From assembly GCA_039187375.1 (NCBI GenBank), contig JBCCZN010000176.1, positions 1 through 5,907 of the forward strand: a DNA stretch of 5,907 nt. Reading direction: 5' to 3'. The stretch comes from CALBPI01 sp039187375 (lineage in GTDB: Bacteria; Pseudomonadota; Gammaproteobacteria; Steroidobacterales; Woeseiaceae). Below the pieces are notes generated by a model. It did no database searches. It was not told where the DNA came from and was given only the letters and a program-made list of their open reading frames with translations. Positions 5,295-5,907 of this stretch are shown piece by piece. How positions within the stretch are numbered: position 1 is the stretch's first letter; the number at the start of each line of letters is the position of its first letter. The position numbers and the translations under genes were made by a program.

Positions 5295-5907
5295 CTAGTA
5301 CATGATGGTTTCGTTGGATTCTTCTTCCATGATCCGCAGACTGGCGGCCGCCACATCCTCTTCGGAGCGGCTACGCTTGCTGTTGAGTTTGATGTTCAGA
5401 CGCAGCTCGTTCTTCGAGTCGGCATTTCGCATCGCTTCTTCGTAGGAGATGATCTCCTCCTCATACAGTGCAAACAGCGCCTGATCGAAGGTCTGCATAC
5501 CCAGACGTGTTGAACGCGCCATGATCTCCTTGATCTGCGCCACGTCACCCTTAAAGATCAAATCTGCGATCAATGGCGTTGTCAGCATAATCTCCATCGC
5601 GGCGACACGGCCAAGGCCACCTTCACGCGGAATCAGTCGCTGCGAAATCAGTGCACGCACGTTCAACGACAAGTCCATCAACAATTGCGCGCGACGCTCT
5701 TCCGGGAAGAAGTTGATGATGCGATCCAGCGCCTGGTTGGCACTGTTGGCGTGCAAGGTCGCCAGACACAGGTGACCGGTCTCAGCAAACTGGATACCGT
5801 ATTCCATCGTTTCACGGTCTCGTATCTCGCCGATCAGGATGACATCCGGCGCCTGCCGCAGGGTGTTCTTCAATGCCGCATGCCAGTTGTCGGTGTCGAC
5901 ACCCACC
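5295..5907 (-). CDS. pilU: PilU, type IV pilus retraction ATPase (C-terminal part, 5' end outside window)
   Basis: C-terminal 203-204 residues of a retraction ATPase; the gene runs off the window at 5907. The GTG at 5906-5904 is an internal valine of the conserved VGVDTD segment, not a start. Visible residues include Walker B DVILIGEIRD, an intact His box AETGHLCLATLHA, LDRIINFFP, the GRVAAMEIMLTTPLIADLI segment and STRLGMQTFDQALFALY. The ALKNTLRQAPDVI run and the Cys-containing His box match P. aeruginosa PilU closely and differ from PilT (LRE-DPDIILVGEMRD, HLVFGTLHT). After the fold there is an acidic tail of about 30 residues rich in Ser, Arg and Glu, like the extended C-terminus of PilU. 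PilU works with PilT to retract pili under load. Walker A, the N-terminal domain and probably pilT lie beyond the edge. It is the first visible gene of a two-gene run with the PilU-like copy. Confidence 0.9.
   Translation of the reverse strand, partial: VGVDTDNWHAALKNTLRQAPDVILIGEIRDRETMEYGIQFAETGHLCLATLHANSANQALDRIINFFPEERRAQLLMDLSLNVRALISQRLIPREGGLGRVAAMEIMLTTPLIADLIFKGDVAQIKEIMARSTRLGMQTFDQALFALYEEEIISYEEAMRNADSKNELRLNIKLNSKRSRSEEDVAAASLRIMEEESNETIMY

Noticed and set aside
5904..5906. GTG as a start codon for the gene at the right edge
   Set aside because: It is the internal valine of a conserved VGVDTD segment of PilU, and Walker A and the N-terminal domain must lie beyond the window.

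Overview
The window reads as a conserved housekeeping and motility locus from a gammaproteobacterium of moderately high GC. No species can be named with confidence. The basis for the phylum-level call is protein resemblance and gene order. Six clear protein-coding genes fill almost all of it: gshB, a TonB-type energy transducer, yqgE/algH, ruvX/yqgF and pyrB on the + strand, then two type IV pilus retraction-ATPase genes of the PilU type on the - strand, the upstream one cut by the window edge. From memory this order closely follows the Pseudomonas aeruginosa PA0395-PA0408 neighbourhood (pilT-pilU ... pyrB-pyrR-yqgF-algH-tonB3-gshB | pilG), but without pyrR and pyrC' and with an extra PilU-like gene.

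Layout: bases 1-72 are an upstream, probably divergent, intergenic region, with five possible codons of a gene leaving the window on the - strand. gshB (73-1053) makes glutathione. After a 93-nt gap comes a single-pass TonB homologue (1147-2094), then yqgE/algH (2141-2722), which overlaps ruvX (2715-3161) by 8 nt. pyrB (3225-4202) follows after a 63-nt gap that holds a plausible extended -10 promoter. It converges, with only 16 nt between, on the - strand pair PilU-like (4219-5274) and PilU (5295 to beyond 5907), which are 20 nt apart and probably co-transcribed.

The + strand genes mix unrelated jobs (thiol redox, envelope energy transduction, rRNA processing/recombination, pyrimidine synthesis), as in other gammaproteobacteria that keep this cluster. 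The link between the two halves is the type IV pilus: TonB3 in P. aeruginosa is reported to be needed for twitching, and the - strand genes encode pilus retraction motors.

I see no mobile element, CRISPR array, RNA gene or clear horizontal insertion, and no evidence of a wholly new system. What is worth attention is at residue level: the second PilU-like ATPase has an altered His box (first His replaced by Gln), TonB has Tyr where the functionally important membrane His is expected, PyrB has Asp in place of the usual His after the carbamoyl-phosphate-binding Arg, and GshB has Ser where E. coli has Arg241 in its catalytic loop. These alignments were made by eye from remembered family sequences.
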